Source of the DNA: Pseudovibrio ascidiaceicola
GTDB lineage: Bacteria; Pseudomonadota; Alphaproteobacteria; Rhizobiales; Stappiaceae
Direction of reading: 5' to 3'
Assembly: GCF_900114245.1 (NCBI RefSeq)
Contig: NZ_FOSK01000001.1
Location: 558,001-622,000 of the forward strand
Length of the DNA: 64,000 nt
The translations under genes were made by a program, and so were the position numbers. Below the pieces are notes generated by a model. It had not been told where the DNA came from, searched no databases, and saw nothing but the letters and a program-made list of their open reading frames with translations. Shown here one piece after another: positions 55,565-64,000 of this stretch (position 1 is its first letter; every line of letters starts with the position of its first letter).

Positions 55565-55996
55565 CTATTGGCGAACAAGGATGTAGCTGCGTGTCTTATT
55601 GGGAATCGTTGGATCGTGGTTCTCTGTTCGCACATAGGCCTGAATACGTTCCCCCATTGGCCGAAGCTCAATGTGTTGCGCTTTGAAGAAGCCACCAAAC
55701 CGGAACGTTAGTACGCCAGAAAAACTAAGCTGCCCTGGAGCCCAACCCCATTTGCAGTCACGAGGGGAGCAGCTGGTGAAGGCCCGGGCGCGCACAACCA
55801 GTTGTCCATCAAGGCACTGGCCTTCAACTTCAATCTGAGAAAGCTCTTTCAAACGTGCTTTGGGATTTTCCCAGTCCCCCAGCTCCGCCATCTCCGATTT
55901 GCGCACTTCACAGGCTGTTTGAGCTTGAGTTGCTGAAACAAGAAAAGCAAACGTGCTGAAGAACATGCACATAAATGTTGTTTGTCTAAGTTTCAT
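55565..55996 (-). CDS. Secreted small protein of unknown function
   Basis: About 143 residues with a signal peptide (MKLRQTTFMCMFFSTFAFLV, cleavage near TQA-QT). The mature part has four Cys (ACEVRK, QCLDGQ, SCSPRDC) and a beta pattern FGGFFKAQHIELRPMGERIQ. I do not recognise the family. The start at 55996 begins at the signal peptide; the frame opens to 56026. Convergent with lpd. Confidence 0.65.
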   Translation of the reverse strand: MKLRQTTFMCMFFSTFAFLVSATQAQTACEVRKSEMAELGDWENPKARLKELSQIEVEGQCLDGQLVVRARAFTSCSPRDCKWGWAPGQLSFSGVLTFRFGGFFKAQHIELRPMGERIQAYVRTENHDPTIPNKTRSYILVRQ

Positions 55997-56075
55997 GACT
56001 AAAAGCTCCCCGCCTAGTCCTCTCATATATCAATGTAAATGGGCTCTGCGAGGAGTAAATGCGTGTTTTATCCTA

Positions 56076-56717
56076 TCACCCTAGGTCTTTTACGCTTTTG
56101 ACAATGTCTTGAAGCTTGCGCGTAGCTGCGGATGGACTGGATGCCCCACAGATTGCTGAAATAACTGCAACTCCATCTGCTCCAGCTTTGATCACCTGAT
56201 CCGCATTAGCAAGCGAAATTCCGCCAATTCCAACCACAGGCAACTGAGACTGAGCTGTCAGACCTGCAAAGCTCCGCATGCCCACCTCAGCCGCATCATC
56301 CTTACTGCCCGTCGGGAAGCAGGCGCCTATGCCAAGGTAATCGCAGGCAGAAATATCCGCAGCATCAAGTTCATCCTGAGTGCTGACCGATAGGCCAAGC
56401 AGCTTATTAGCGCCAATCAACTCCCGGGCTTTCGTGGCATCCATATCATCCTGCCCAACATGAACCCCGTCCGCATCAACGGCTAACGCAACATCCACAC
56501 GGTCATTGATGATCAACGGCACATTCAGCGGCTTCAATGCTCGCATCAACCGCTCTGCAAGCTCAATTTGCTCACGTGTGCTGCCGGTCTTGTCTCTCAG
56601 CTGGACCAAAGTTGCGCCGTTTTGTACAGCTGCAACTGCAATGTCGACGGGATCCTGACCGGGGCAGTCTTGCGGCCCCAGCACCAGATAAACGGAAAGA
56701 TCAAGCAACGGCTTCAT
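56076..56717 (-). CDS. thiE: Thiamine-phosphate synthase
   Basis: Joins HMP-PP with thiazole phosphate to make thiamine phosphate. The 213-residue TIM-barrel has GATLVQLRDKTGSTREQ, VPLIINDRVDVAL, GVHVGQDDMDATKARELIG, CDYLGIGACFPTGSKDDA and VVGIGGISLANADQVIKAGA, all family motifs. It overlaps thiM by about 17 nt, implying coupled translation. Under a TPP riboswitch. Confidence 0.93.
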   Translation of the reverse strand: MKPLLDLSVYLVLGPQDCPGQDPVDIAVAAVQNGATLVQLRDKTGSTREQIELAERLMRALKPLNVPLIINDRVDVALAVDADGVHVGQDDMDATKARELIGANKLLGLSVSTQDELDAADISACDYLGIGACFPTGSKDDAAEVGMRSFAGLTAQSQLPVVGIGGISLANADQVIKAGADGVAVISAICGASSPSAATRKLQDIVKSVKDLG

Positions 56718-57513
56718 GCATTTCAACCCGTGTTGTTGCGTTGAGGATATCGCTGTTCAGCTGATAGAGACCGTTAATGATATCCAGCTGCAAGCTTGCT
56801 GGTCCTGCTGCATTTTTTGCAGCAATCTCACCAACAACCCCGAGGAAGATCATCGCATCAACAGCGGCATCAAACGGGTCGTCGCAAACAGCCAGTGTCG
56901 CGCCAGTCAAAGCCGTTGCCGTGCAACCAAGACCAGTCACATAAGGCATCATCTTATCCCCGTTGGCGACTTCAGCAGTACGTTTGCCGTCTGTGATGAA
57001 ATCCACCGGCCCAGAGACAACAACAACAGCGCCTGTCTGCTGCGCCAGTTCTTTTGCTCCTGCGAGAGCAGCCTCAGAACTATCGGTGCTATCAACGCCT
57101 TTTCCACCTGCACCCAGACCAGCAAGTGCCATGATTTCAGAGGCATTGCCGCGAATAACGCTCGGCTTGTTCTCCAGCAATTCACCAGCCAGCTTGGTGC
57201 GGAAGGTCAGCGCTCCAACAGCCACCGGGTCCAGCACCCAAGGACGGCCAGCTTTGTGAGCTGCAGTAGTTGCAAGCTTCATCGCCTCTGCCTGAGCAGG
57301 GGTAACTGTGCCAACGTTGACCACTAATGCCCCTGCAACACTTGCAAGTTCAGGGGCTTCTTCCGGGCCATCCACCATGGCAGGAGAAGCGCCAATGGCC
57401 AGCAGGGCGTTAGCAGTGGTGTTCGCTACCACGATGTTCGTCATGTTATGGACGAGTGGACTGTTTTCACGAATTGCGGAAAGAGTTGCGCAAGCGCTTT
57501 CGACACGACCCAT
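56701..57513 (-). CDS. thiM: Hydroxyethylthiazole kinase
   Basis: Phosphorylates the thiazole precursor for salvage. The 270-residue product has SPLVHNMTNIVVANTTANALLAIGASPAM, PWVLDPVAVGALTFRT, VIRGNASEIMALAG and GLGCTATALTGATLAV with the catalytic Cys. I chose ATG 57513; the upstream part of the frame runs into the riboswitch. With thiE and no thiD nearby, a salvage operon is likely. Confidence 0.93.
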   Translation of the reverse strand: MGRVESACATLSAIRENSPLVHNMTNIVVANTTANALLAIGASPAMVDGPEEAPELASVAGALVVNVGTVTPAQAEAMKLATTAAHKAGRPWVLDPVAVGALTFRTKLAGELLENKPSVIRGNASEIMALAGLGAGGKGVDSTDSSEAALAGAKELAQQTGAVVVVSGPVDFITDGKRTAEVANGDKMMPYVTGLGCTATALTGATLAVCDDPFDAAVDAMIFLGVVGEIAAKNAAGPASLQLDIINGLYQLNSDILNATTRVEMHEAVA

Positions 57514-57602
57514 TTTTATCCTCGGTCTTGTTGTGCGAAAGAGAGCTGGTGTCAGGGCCTTGGCATGCCGCCAGAAGAAACTATCCCCCAACACGGTGTG
57601 AG

Positions 57603-57683
57603 TGCTCCCTTCGCTGGAATTATCCAGAGCAGGTTCTTCGAGTATGATCTCAGCCACAACACAAGTGTCGGGCACCCCGTTTC
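57603..57683 (-). promoter_or_regulatory. TPP riboswitch (THI element)
   Basis: On the minus strand: ACGGGGTGCC, GGCTGAGATCATAC, GAACCTGCTCTGGATAAT and CCAGCGAAGGGA in the right order and spacing. It lies about 90 nt before thiM and would reduce expression when thiamine diphosphate is abundant. Confidence 0.95.
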
Positions 57684-57720
57684 ACACCGCTGAACCTAGG
57701 GGATCTGCTAGGGGAGATCA

Positions 57721-57747
57721 AGGTGATCTGAGGGAACGGGATCACCT
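57721..57747 (-). terminator. Hairpin at the end of xerC
   Basis: AGGTGATC and GATCACCT (8 bp perfect, 11-nt loop) directly after the xerC stop on the minus strand, followed by TTGATCTCC. Only a short T-run, so termination strength is uncertain. Confidence 0.4.
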
Positions 57748-57748
57748 A

Positions 57749-58708
57749 TCAACGACGCGGGTGTGCCTTGTCATAAGCGTCCAACAGCTGTGCACTGTTC
57801 ACTTCCGTATAAATCTGTGTGGTAGAAAGACTTGCGTGTCCCAGCAACTCTTGAATGCTCCTCAAATCCCCGCCTTCAGAGAGTAAGTGAGTTGCAAACG
57901 AATGGCGTAAAGCGTGAGGAGTTGCGGTATCCGGAAGTCCGAGAGCGCTGCGGATCTTTTGCATTGCGAGCTGGATCATGCGCGCATTCAACGGACCGCC
58001 ACGAACGCCGCGAAACAGCGGGGAGCTGCCTGACAGGTCATAGGGGCATTGCTCTTTGTAGGCCTCAATAGCTTCTATTACCACTGGCAGAACCGGAACA
58101 AGCCGTTCTTTGTTGCCTTTACCGCGAATTTTCAAAGACTTATCTCCCTCCTTCGGCGCTGAGGCCGATGTCAGAGACAGCGCTTCAGAGATGCGGAGGC
58201 CGCAACCGTAGAGCAGTGTAAATACTGCTGCGTTACGGGCTTCAACCCAGGGAGTGTCCTCGAAAGCGAGATCGCTGCTGACAATCGCTTTGGCTTCCTC
58301 AACGGGGATAGGCTTGGGTAGGCTGCGGGGAAGTCTCGGTGTACGGACCGCCGCAGCTCCAGCCGCATTCACCTCACCGCGCTCCTCCAAAAACGAGAGG
58401 AAAGAGCGGATGCCAGCAAGGCCACGGGCCAATGTCCGCGTCTGCGCGCCGTCCTTCCGACGTGTCGCCAGAAAAGCGCGAAAGTCCTTTGGTTTCAAAG
58501 ACTCCAGATGCCGCAGAGCAACCGGTTCACCCTCGTAACTGGTCATGAAACGCAGGAACTGACGGGTATCACGCTCATACGCTTCCAGCGTCCGTTCAGC
58601 CAGTCGCCGTTCAGAGCCCAGATGATCAATCCAGTCTTCAATCGCTGCGGTAACATCTGGTTTGCAGATGATGAGTAAGTCTTCGCCGCTATCAAGGGAA
58701 TTTGCCAT
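57749..58708 (-). CDS. xerC: Tyrosine recombinase XerC
   Basis: A 319-residue site-specific recombinase that resolves chromosome dimers at dif with XerD. The N-terminal SAM-like domain (SERRLAERTLEAYERDTRQFL) is followed by the catalytic domain with R in YGCGLRISEAL, K in KGNKERLVP, HxxR in PHALRHSFATHLL, H in LLGHASLSTTQIY and the nucleophile Tyr. Proximity to priA supports XerC rather than XerD. Confidence 0.93.
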   Translation of the reverse strand: MANSLDSGEDLLIICKPDVTAAIEDWIDHLGSERRLAERTLEAYERDTRQFLRFMTSYEGEPVALRHLESLKPKDFRAFLATRRKDGAQTRTLARGLAGIRSFLSFLEERGEVNAAGAAAVRTPRLPRSLPKPIPVEEAKAIVSSDLAFEDTPWVEARNAAVFTLLYGCGLRISEALSLTSASAPKEGDKSLKIRGKGNKERLVPVLPVVIEAIEAYKEQCPYDLSGSSPLFRGVRGGPLNARMIQLAMQKIRSALGLPDTATPHALRHSFATHLLSEGGDLRSIQELLGHASLSTTQIYTEVNSAQLLDAYDKAHPRR

Positions 58709-58789
58709 TCCAAAAGTGTAAGCGCCAAATCTGGCTGAATGGTTACCAAAAGATAAACATTCACGCTTTTACGATATGCATGAGCAAAT

Positions 58790-59875
58790 TTAGCCGACGA
58801 CGATTGGTTGCCCATGGTCGCTGATGATCCGGTCAATCTCTTGCCGCGCAGCCATCGCAAACCGCTTTTGGTTCTCGGTCGGTACCAGTGAGTCCCCCAG
58901 AACTACGATGTTCTCATCATTAAAACGGTTCGCCGGGCCTGTGTAATTGAAGCTGCCGACAATCATAATGCTATCATCAATCACCATAAGCTTATGATGA
59001 AGCTTACCAATTCGGCTTGATCCGCGAACAAAATGCAAATCAGCACCAGCTTCTGCAAGGGGTTGGGTCGCTGCCCAGTCCTGACCGCCTTGCCGGGCAT
59101 CAAGCGCACCACGTACCTTGCGTCCAGCCTCCATCAACAGCAACATGGCATCATCAATACCGGAACTTTTGGAGAAGGTGAAGATCGCGAAATCTACCCG
59201 TTCCTTAGCTTTTGTCATCTGTTTGGTGACTTCCATCTCTGGCGCGTGGTCCGGTGCAAAGCAAACTTTCACGCGGATGTCGTCGACAATCACTTCTTTC
59301 GGCGTGTTCTCGGATTCATTCTCATCAACGCTATATCGGCCAAAGCGCCCGCGTTTAATCTCCCTGAATTCCCGTTCAAAGATATCGGCAACCTTCTCAT
59401 CTTTGATGATGAGAAGGTGATTGAGATTGCGATGCGTGCCGGTCTCAGTGAAGTTTGTAGAACCTGTCAGAACAGCATTTCCATCCCGGATAATGAATTT
59501 TTGATGGAATATCCGTGGGTTAAAGTCGGTCCGAACCCACACCTTAGAGCGCAGCAACGCCGCATGAAGTTGCCGGTTCACCTCGTTCTCAACACGAGGG
59601 TCGCTCGAATGCGGGTCTTCAGCAGGCTCATCCACACTTAAGTAATCCGCCTCGGATACCACCCGCACCCGCACCCCGCGCCGCTTTGCGTTGATAAGTG
59701 CGTTGGTTATGCGTTTATTGTCTATTTCTTGAATTGCTATGTCGAGCGAGCGCTCTGCAGCATCAATAAACCCGATAATCTCGCCCTCAAGATCATCCAG
59801 TGGGTTATCCTCTAAATGATCGAGGACTGTCTTCGGACCAACAAGGAATTTCAGATTCTCAGTTTCAACTGCCAT
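58790..59875 (-). CDS. Phospholipase-D-superfamily protein (likely nuclease-type)
   Basis: A 361-residue protein with two HKD motifs: HQKFIIRDGNAVLTGSTNFT and HHKLMVIDDSIMIVGSFNYT (H-x-K-x4-D). Both halves are intact, so an active PLD-fold enzyme is expected; the substrate may be DNA or phospholipid. No signal peptide is visible, which suggests a cytoplasmic location. A start at 59875 gives MAVETENLKFLVGPK. No partner genes of a known defence system adjoin it. Confidence 0.85.
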   Translation of the reverse strand: MAVETENLKFLVGPKTVLDHLEDNPLDDLEGEIIGFIDAAERSLDIAIQEIDNKRITNALINAKRRGVRVRVVSEADYLSVDEPAEDPHSSDPRVENEVNRQLHAALLRSKVWVRTDFNPRIFHQKFIIRDGNAVLTGSTNFTETGTHRNLNHLLIIKDEKVADIFEREFREIKRGRFGRYSVDENESENTPKEVIVDDIRVKVCFAPDHAPEMEVTKQMTKAKERVDFAIFTFSKSSGIDDAMLLLMEAGRKVRGALDARQGGQDWAATQPLAEAGADLHFVRGSSRIGKLHHKLMVIDDSIMIVGSFNYTGPANRFNDENIVVLGDSLVPTENQKRFAMAARQEIDRIISDHGQPIVVG

Positions 59876-59965
59876 TGTACCCTCCCACCGTCATAACACC
59901 TTACCCTAGGGTAGATGATGTGTCGGTACACAATTATGACGGTAGGAAGCGAAAAGAGGACCTGG

Positions 59966-60700
59966 TTAGAAACCAACTGAGATGAGTGGATTGGTGTTAC
60001 CCTGAATTTCTAGGATGCGCGCATCACGCAGCTGCTCTTCTTCAGAGACCGGATCCTCTACCATCCACTGGTTGAACATCTCGACCTCAGTCTCTGTCAG
60101 CGGCATGCCGTAGGTGGTCTGCATGTACAGATAGATCCGCGCAATATCACCACGCGTCTCAGCCATCGGCTCGGCAACTTTCCGGCTGCTGTCAATTTCA
60201 AAATCACAAGCGCCATAAGTCCGGTCCTCGCCGGTGATAACAGCCATACGATAATTGGAGCGGTCTCCGTTTAACTCACCAACGGCTGGAACTAGGTTAT
60301 GGAGATCAGCTTCCATACGCTTGAAATCTGCATCAACTTTAGAGCAGCATCGACGGCCCTTATAGGATTTGCCCTTCTTGGTGGTACAGGCCGGGTCACC
60401 TTCGCTCCAACAGGCGCGTGTTTTGCCAAAACGGGAAGCTGGCACGATGTGCTCCCACTCAATCCGCTTGCCGCGCTTGGCGTTTTTGCGTGGTTCGTAC
60501 CCGCAGCTGTCAGCATCCACCTGCTTTTTCCCATCGTAGGAACAACCACAATAGAAGGTCTCACGATACTCTTCTGACGGATAAATATGCTTCTCCAACA
60601 GGCGCTTGGCCTGAGAAAAGCTGGTTGGTGGTGCAGAAAAGGCTGTAGTTGTCCAAATGCAAGCCAAAAGGGCAGCAGAAAATACAATGAGTTTACGCAT
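59966..60700 (-). CDS. Secreted endonuclease I family protein
   Basis: About 244 residues. Signal peptide MRKLIVFSAALLACIWTTTAFS, then IEWEHIVPASRFG (catalytic His) and ADLHNLVPAVGELNGDRSNYRM (metal-site Asn), typical of EndA/endonuclease I. The Cys-rich loop CGCSYD...CWSEGDPAC and RRCC may form disulfides. Likely periplasmic or extracellular DNA degradation. The start at 60700 begins at the signal peptide; the frame extends to 60802. Confidence 0.88.
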   Translation of the reverse strand: MRKLIVFSAALLACIWTTTAFSAPPTSFSQAKRLLEKHIYPSEEYRETFYCGCSYDGKKQVDADSCGYEPRKNAKRGKRIEWEHIVPASRFGKTRACWSEGDPACTTKKGKSYKGRRCCSKVDADFKRMEADLHNLVPAVGELNGDRSNYRMAVITGEDRTYGACDFEIDSSRKVAEPMAETRGDIARIYLYMQTTYGMPLTETEVEMFNQWMVEDPVSEEEQLRDARILEIQGNTNPLISVGF

Positions 60701-60955
60701 GAAGGAGTCTTTCGAGGTCACCATCAGAAACTGGCGAGGGAGAGTTAAGAAAACCCTGCCAACACTGTTTGACGCGGTGGATACTGGTTTGTGCCGTTCC
60801 ACTCTGACCGAATGAATGGGTGTGAACCTTGCCGATGGTGATGAAGAGGAGAGAAATAGTACTTAGCGAAAATGCAGAGCCTAAGGCTTTGCTTGTGAGG
60901 TTTTTCGGGAAATACTAGCTGTTTCTTATTTTGAACAGGGAGCATTGACAGCTAA

Positions 60956-61543
60956 GTGAAGAAATACAAAGAATTTCTGCAGAAAATTATGCGGGAGAAT
61001 AGCTTACGGTCTCTTCCGCAGATCTATCACCACGTGCGCAACATCCCATACGGGTCAACTGGTAACCGAGATCCAAAGGCCGTTTATACAAGCAACGTTG
61101 GTTCTTGCTCGGGGAAACACATTCTGCTGAGAGATTTTCTCCGTGAAGCTGGATATCAAGCTGAGATCATCACGATGTTCACGTACTTCAACGAGAGCAC
61201 ACCTGTTCATGGAAGTTTTCCGGAAGAGCTAAAAACAATCGCTACTCGTGAACGCGTGCCGGACTTTCACCACTATGTGCGGGTGTTAGAGCAGGGGGCA
61301 TGGCTCAATCTGGATGCAACCTGGCATGATGGACTTGCGAGATACGATTTTAAAGTGAACCACGATTGGAGCGGCTCAAATCACACTGCGCTAGCATCAG
61401 TTGCAGAGCGTGAATACCCCGCTACGGAGAACATAATTGATCTGAAAGCAGATCTTGTCTCTAGCCTGCCTCAAGACCAGCGTGATTTGCGAGCAAAGTA
61501 CTTCCGGCTTGTGACGGAATGGATTGCAACATATGCATCGTAG
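60956..61543 (+). CDS. Transglutaminase-like (papain-fold) protein
   Basis: A 195-residue cytosolic protein. The Cys in VGSCSGKHILLRDFLREAGY, His in DFHHYVRVLEQGAWLNLDATWHDG and Asp in LNLDATW are the catalytic Cys-His-Asp order of transglutaminase-like domains. The likely start is a GTG; the SD is distant, so an internal ATG (MRENS) is possible. Function unassigned. Confidence 0.72.
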   Translation: MKKYKEFLQKIMRENSLRSLPQIYHHVRNIPYGSTGNRDPKAVYTSNVGSCSGKHILLRDFLREAGYQAEIITMFTYFNESTPVHGSFPEELKTIATRERVPDFHHYVRVLEQGAWLNLDATWHDGLARYDFKVNHDWSGSNHTALASVAEREYPATENIIDLKADLVSSLPQDQRDLRAKYFRLVTEWIATYAS

Positions 61544-61594
61544 GGCGTGAAAATAGAGTGAGTTAACTGCACTCTTAGTTCCTTTGCTGAATGC

Positions 61595-62083
61595 TTAGCT
61601 GCACAACTGCTTGGCCAAATCTTTTATCTGATGCTGAGCAAATACCTCAACGCCGTTCTTGCGCAGATCAGCAGCGACGACACCCATCCCCGAACGTGTC
61701 TGCCCATCGTGATTGCCGCTGTAGATGAAAGTGCTCCCGCAGGATGGGCTGCCATCAGTGAGCAATGCGAAGCGGCACCCTGTTTCAAGTGCAGTCTGCA
61801 CGGCGATGCTAGCACCAAGGCGAAACTGGTTGGTGACGTCGCGCCCATTGTCTTCAAAAATTCCGCCATGGCCTTCGAGAACATCTGTGCCCAATTGGTT
61901 CTCTTCAATCTCAGCCGGTGGGCGCGGTGTTGGAAATCCTGCTGCGACTTCCGGGCAAAGGGGCACCAGAATACCGGCTTCCTTCCAACCAGTTAGAATA
62001 CTGCTTTCAAGTGGTAGGCCACTGCCGTTGTAGCGGACTGGCTCACCAAGCAAGCACGCACTTATCAGGATTTTCGTGGTCAT
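61595..62083 (-). CDS. DUF523-family protein
   Basis: A 162-residue protein with ILISACLLGEPVRYNGSGLP, PLCPEVAAGFPTPRPPAEI, a third Cys region FALLTDGSPSCGSTFIYSG and G-M-G-V-V-A motifs, diagnostic of DUF523 (YbbK). The Cys residues suggest metal or iron-sulfur binding; function is unknown. Monocistronic. Confidence 0.87.
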   Translation of the reverse strand: MTTKILISACLLGEPVRYNGSGLPLESSILTGWKEAGILVPLCPEVAAGFPTPRPPAEIEENQLGTDVLEGHGGIFEDNGRDVTNQFRLGASIAVQTALETGCRFALLTDGSPSCGSTFIYSGNHDGQTRSGMGVVAADLRKNGVEVFAQHQIKDLAKQLCS

Positions 62084-62137
62084 ACTGCGGATACCTGAAT
62101 TTTAGATAGGCTTGGGCTGGCTGAGACTGCACCATAA

Positions 62138-62167
62138 AACAAAAAACGCGGACCCGATGGCCCGCGC
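62138..62167 (-). terminator. Terminator after the transaldolase gene
   Basis: On the minus strand CGCGG and CCGCG (with one mismatch and GGCC/GG inner pairs) form a stem over a short loop, followed by TTTTTTG. Confidence 0.75.
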
Positions 62168-62202
62168 TTAATATCATCGCGATATGCGAAAACGAAATGA
62201 GC

Positions 62203-62856
62203 TTAAACGATGCTCTGACCAGTTGCTGCCCAGTCCTTCATGAATGCTTCCAGACCTTTGTCGGTCAGTGGGTGCTTCACGAGGCCCTTCAGTGTTGAAG
62301 GTGGGATGGTTGCAACATCAGCGCCGATAAGAGCGCAATCTTTCACGTGGTTTGCGCTACGGATAGAAGCTGCAAGAATTTCGGTGGTGAAGCCGTAGTT
62401 ATCATAGATCTGACGGATTTCAGCAATCAGGTCCAGGCCTTCAATGTTGATGTCGTCCAGACGGCCAATGAATGGAGAAATGAAGGTCGCGCCAGCTTTT
62501 GCAGCCAGAAGAGCCTGGTTTGCAGAGAAGCAAAGGGTCACGTTGGTCTGCACGCCTTTGTTCGCCAGAACGCGGCAAGCTTTCAGGCCTTCCAAAGTCA
62601 AAGGCAACTTGATGCAGATGTTGTCTGCAATTGCGATCAGCTCTTCAGCTTCTTTCAGCATGCCTTCAGCGTCGGTTGCGACAACTTCAGCAGAAACAGG
62701 ACCATCCACAAGCTCGCAGATCTCTGCGATGACTTCTTTCATTGGACGGCCAGATTTCATGATAAGAGATGGGTTAGTGGTAACACCATCGAGAAGACCG
62801 GTTGCAGCCAGCTCTTTAATGTCGTTGGTGTCAGCAGTATCAACGAAGAATTTCAT
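62203..62856 (-). CDS. Transaldolase of the TalC/fructose-6-phosphate aldolase type
   Basis: A 217-residue short transaldolase. [34 protein letters not shown], the Schiff-base Lys in [39 protein letters not shown] and the C-terminal [20 protein letters not shown] are typical. It moves dihydroxyacetone units in the pentose phosphate pathway or acts as an aldolase. A terminator follows. Confidence 0.93.
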   Translation of the reverse strand: MKFFVDTADTNDIKELAATGLLDGVTTNPSLIMKSGRPMKEVIAEICELVDGPVSAEVVATDAEGMLKEAEELIAIADNICIKLPLTLEGLKACRVLANKGVQTNVTLCFSANQALLAAKAGATFISPFIGRLDDINIEGLDLIAEIRQIYDNYGFTTEILAASIRSANHVKDCALIGADVATIPPSTLKGLVKHPLTDKGLEAFMKDWAATGQSIV

Positions 62857-62971
62857 GCCGGAAAGGCTCCTGATTTCTTAGTAGCCTCTCGTAGGGTACC
62901 GGAGGCCTAGGGGGGAATTCCGGTATGTGTTTAGCCCAGAGTGTATAGAAACAACAAGAGTAAAACCCGCT

Positions 62972-63027
62972 AAAGCGTGTTCCCGAAAACTGGATTTCGG
63001 TTTTAGGATAAGAATGCGCAGCAAAAC
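62972..63027. repeat. Rhizobiales-type dispersed repeat
   Basis: AAAGCGTGTTCCCGAAAACTGG, ATTTCGGTTTT and ATAAGAATGCGCAGCAAAAC match the widespread Rhizobiales intergenic repeat built on GCGTGTTCCCGAAAAGTG...CGGTTTTCGG. It ends about 30 bp before the priA start, between transaldolase and priA. Confidence 0.75.
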
Positions 63028-63057
63028 CAGCAAGTGCTCAACAAGGAATGGAGTTTC

Positions 63058-64000
63058 GTGAGTCAGCAAACTGAGTTTTTTGGCAACGGCCAGATGTGTG
63101 AACCAGAGGTGATTGTACCTGTGCTGGTTCCTGTCGCTGTCGCAGGTGCTTATTCCTATAAAGTACCAGCTGACATGGACGTACGCCCCGGTTCCATCGT
63201 GCGTGTGCCTCTTGGCCCGCGTGAGGTGATCGGCGCTGTTTGGGATGGAGAACCGGATACAAAGGTTAATCCCAAAAGGCTGAAAAGCATACTGCATGTC
63301 TACGATACGCCCCCAATCGCTGAAGATCTTAGGAAATACATAGACTGGGTTGCTGCATGGACGCTAGGCGCTCCGGGCATGGTTTTGCGCATGGTGCTGC
63401 GTTCCGAAGAGGCTCTGGAACCAGAGGCGCTGCTCTCCGGTGTGCGCTACATTGATGGCATGCAGCCTGACCGCATGACGCCTGCGCGCTCAAAAGTCAT
63501 GGAACTCGTTGAAAATGGCATGGCATGGACACGCCCCGGTTTGGCGGGAGCCGCCGGCGTCAGTTCCTCGGTCATCGACGGTCTTAAAAAGCAAGGCGTG
63601 CTGGAAGAAGCAATGCTGCCAGCAACCCCGCCACTGCCTGATCCTGATCCAACTCTCCCGGGCCGAAAGCTGACAGATCTTCAGGAAGGCGCTGCGAATC
63701 AGTTGTGTGAGGCCATCGGAAAAGGCTTCAAAGCCTTCCTTATCGATGGGGTGACAGGCTCAGGAAAGACCGAAGTTTATTTCGAAGCTGTGGCTGAGGC
63801 CCTCAAAAACAACGAACAGGCTCTGGTTCTCATCCCTGAAATTGCGCTCACCAACCAGTTTTTGGATCGGTTTGAGCAGCGATTTGGGGTCAGACCAGCC
63901 GAATGGCACTCACAAGTGCCCCCAAAACGACGCGCCAGAACATGGCGGGGAGTCGCAAATGGCGAAGTGAAGGTCGTTGTGGGCGCGCGCTCCGCACTTT
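63058..64000 (+). CDS. priA: Primosomal protein N' (PriA), 3'-truncated by the window end
   Basis: DNA helicase that restarts stalled replication. The frame is open to the last base. The start is a GTG at 63058 with AAGGAATGGAG immediately upstream. The 3' DNA-binding domain (VPVLVPVAVAGAYSYKVPADM, VRVPLGPREVIGAVW) is present and Walker A GVTGSGKTEVYFEAVAEALK lies near residue 235. The helicase core and zinc motifs lie beyond the window. The nearby XerC and transaldolase genes are on the other strand. Confidence 0.95.
   Translation, partial: MSQQTEFFGNGQMCEPEVIVPVLVPVAVAGAYSYKVPADMDVRPGSIVRVPLGPREVIGAVWDGEPDTKVNPKRLKSILHVYDTPPIAEDLRKYIDWVAAWTLGAPGMVLRMVLRSEEALEPEALLSGVRYIDGMQPDRMTPARSKVMELVENGMAWTRPGLAGAAGVSSSVIDGLKKQGVLEEAMLPATPPLPDPDPTLPGRKLTDLQEGAANQLCEAIGKGFKAFLIDGVTGSGKTEVYFEAVAEALKNNEQALVLIPEIALTNQFLDRFEQRFGVRPAEWHSQVPPKRRARTWRGVANGEVKVVVGARSAL

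Noticed and set aside
62878-63297. 139-codon minus-strand ORF opposite the priA start
   Set aside because: Antisense to priA and across a dispersed repeat; no domain or SD.

Overview
The window looks like a chromosomal segment of a marine alphaproteobacterium of the Hyphomicrobiales (Rhizobiales). A Pseudovibrio/Labrenzia-like member of the Stappiaceae is my best guess. The reasons are a RegB/RegA redox two-component pair beside secB, an Omp19-like inhibitor lipoprotein next to zapE-mdh-sucCDAB-lpd, dnaX-ybaB-recR beside the 4.5S RNA gene, XerC close to priA, and repeats of the kind scattered through Rhizobiales genomes. The genus is inferred from protein character and moderate G+C judged by eye, not from a search. 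I saw no rRNA, tRNA, CRISPR array or intact insertion sequence.

Layout. 1-4.0 kb: the end of pyrF, pyroglutamyl peptidase, an orphan CesT-like (type III secretion) chaperone, a secreted alpha/beta hydrolase and a DUF2867-type protein. 4.4-10.5 kb: a NIT-domain chemoreceptor, then a membrane protein/response regulator/histidine kinase operon. 10.5-15.1 kb: rsgA framed by strong inverted repeats, a PCMT-like methyltransferase, a membrane protein and a small family of secreted paralogues with one decayed copy. 15.2-18.8 kb: secB, regB, regA, yciB. 19.2-21.2 kb: small secreted or anchored proteins and a methyltransferase. 21.5-24.8 kb: a vitamin B12-type ABC importer behind a cobalamin riboswitch, with a Zur-like palindrome between riboswitch and genes. 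25-27.5 kb: an accessory patch with duplicated structured repeats and orphan genes. 27.5-31.5 kb: GNAT, recR, ybaB, dnaX and ffs. 31.6-35.4 kb: nudC, a histidine-phosphatase-like protein, an EI24 membrane protein, GNAT and a RibD/DHFR-like reductase.

35.9-55.5 kb holds the second half of the TCA cycle on one strand: sdhCDAB, then (after an accessory block) omp19-like, zapE, mdh, sucC, sucD, sucA, sucB and lpd. Together they take 2-oxoglutarate to oxaloacetate except for the fumarase step. Hairpins or terminators lie in several intercistronic gaps, so the cluster is probably expressed as processed or partly uncoupled units. The block between sdhB and the omp19-like gene (39.5-43.8 kb) carries an outer membrane protein, a TetR/AhpD-like divergent pair, a MAPEG-like protein and two apparently active-site-dead enzymes (a YcgL-type nucleotidyltransferase and an ArsC/LMW-PTP-like protein). 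55.6-64 kb: a TPP-riboswitch-controlled thiM-thiE pair, xerC, a PLD-family protein, secreted endonuclease I, a transglutaminase-like protein, DUF523, a TalC/FSA-type transaldolase and the start of priA.

The most interesting signals are the cobalamin riboswitch plus Zur-like site, with two nested SD-preceded small ORFs in the leader; a duplicated three-stem RNA-like element with a compensatory base change at 25.7-26.2 kb; the pseudoenzymes; and the palindromic operators in front of sdhC.
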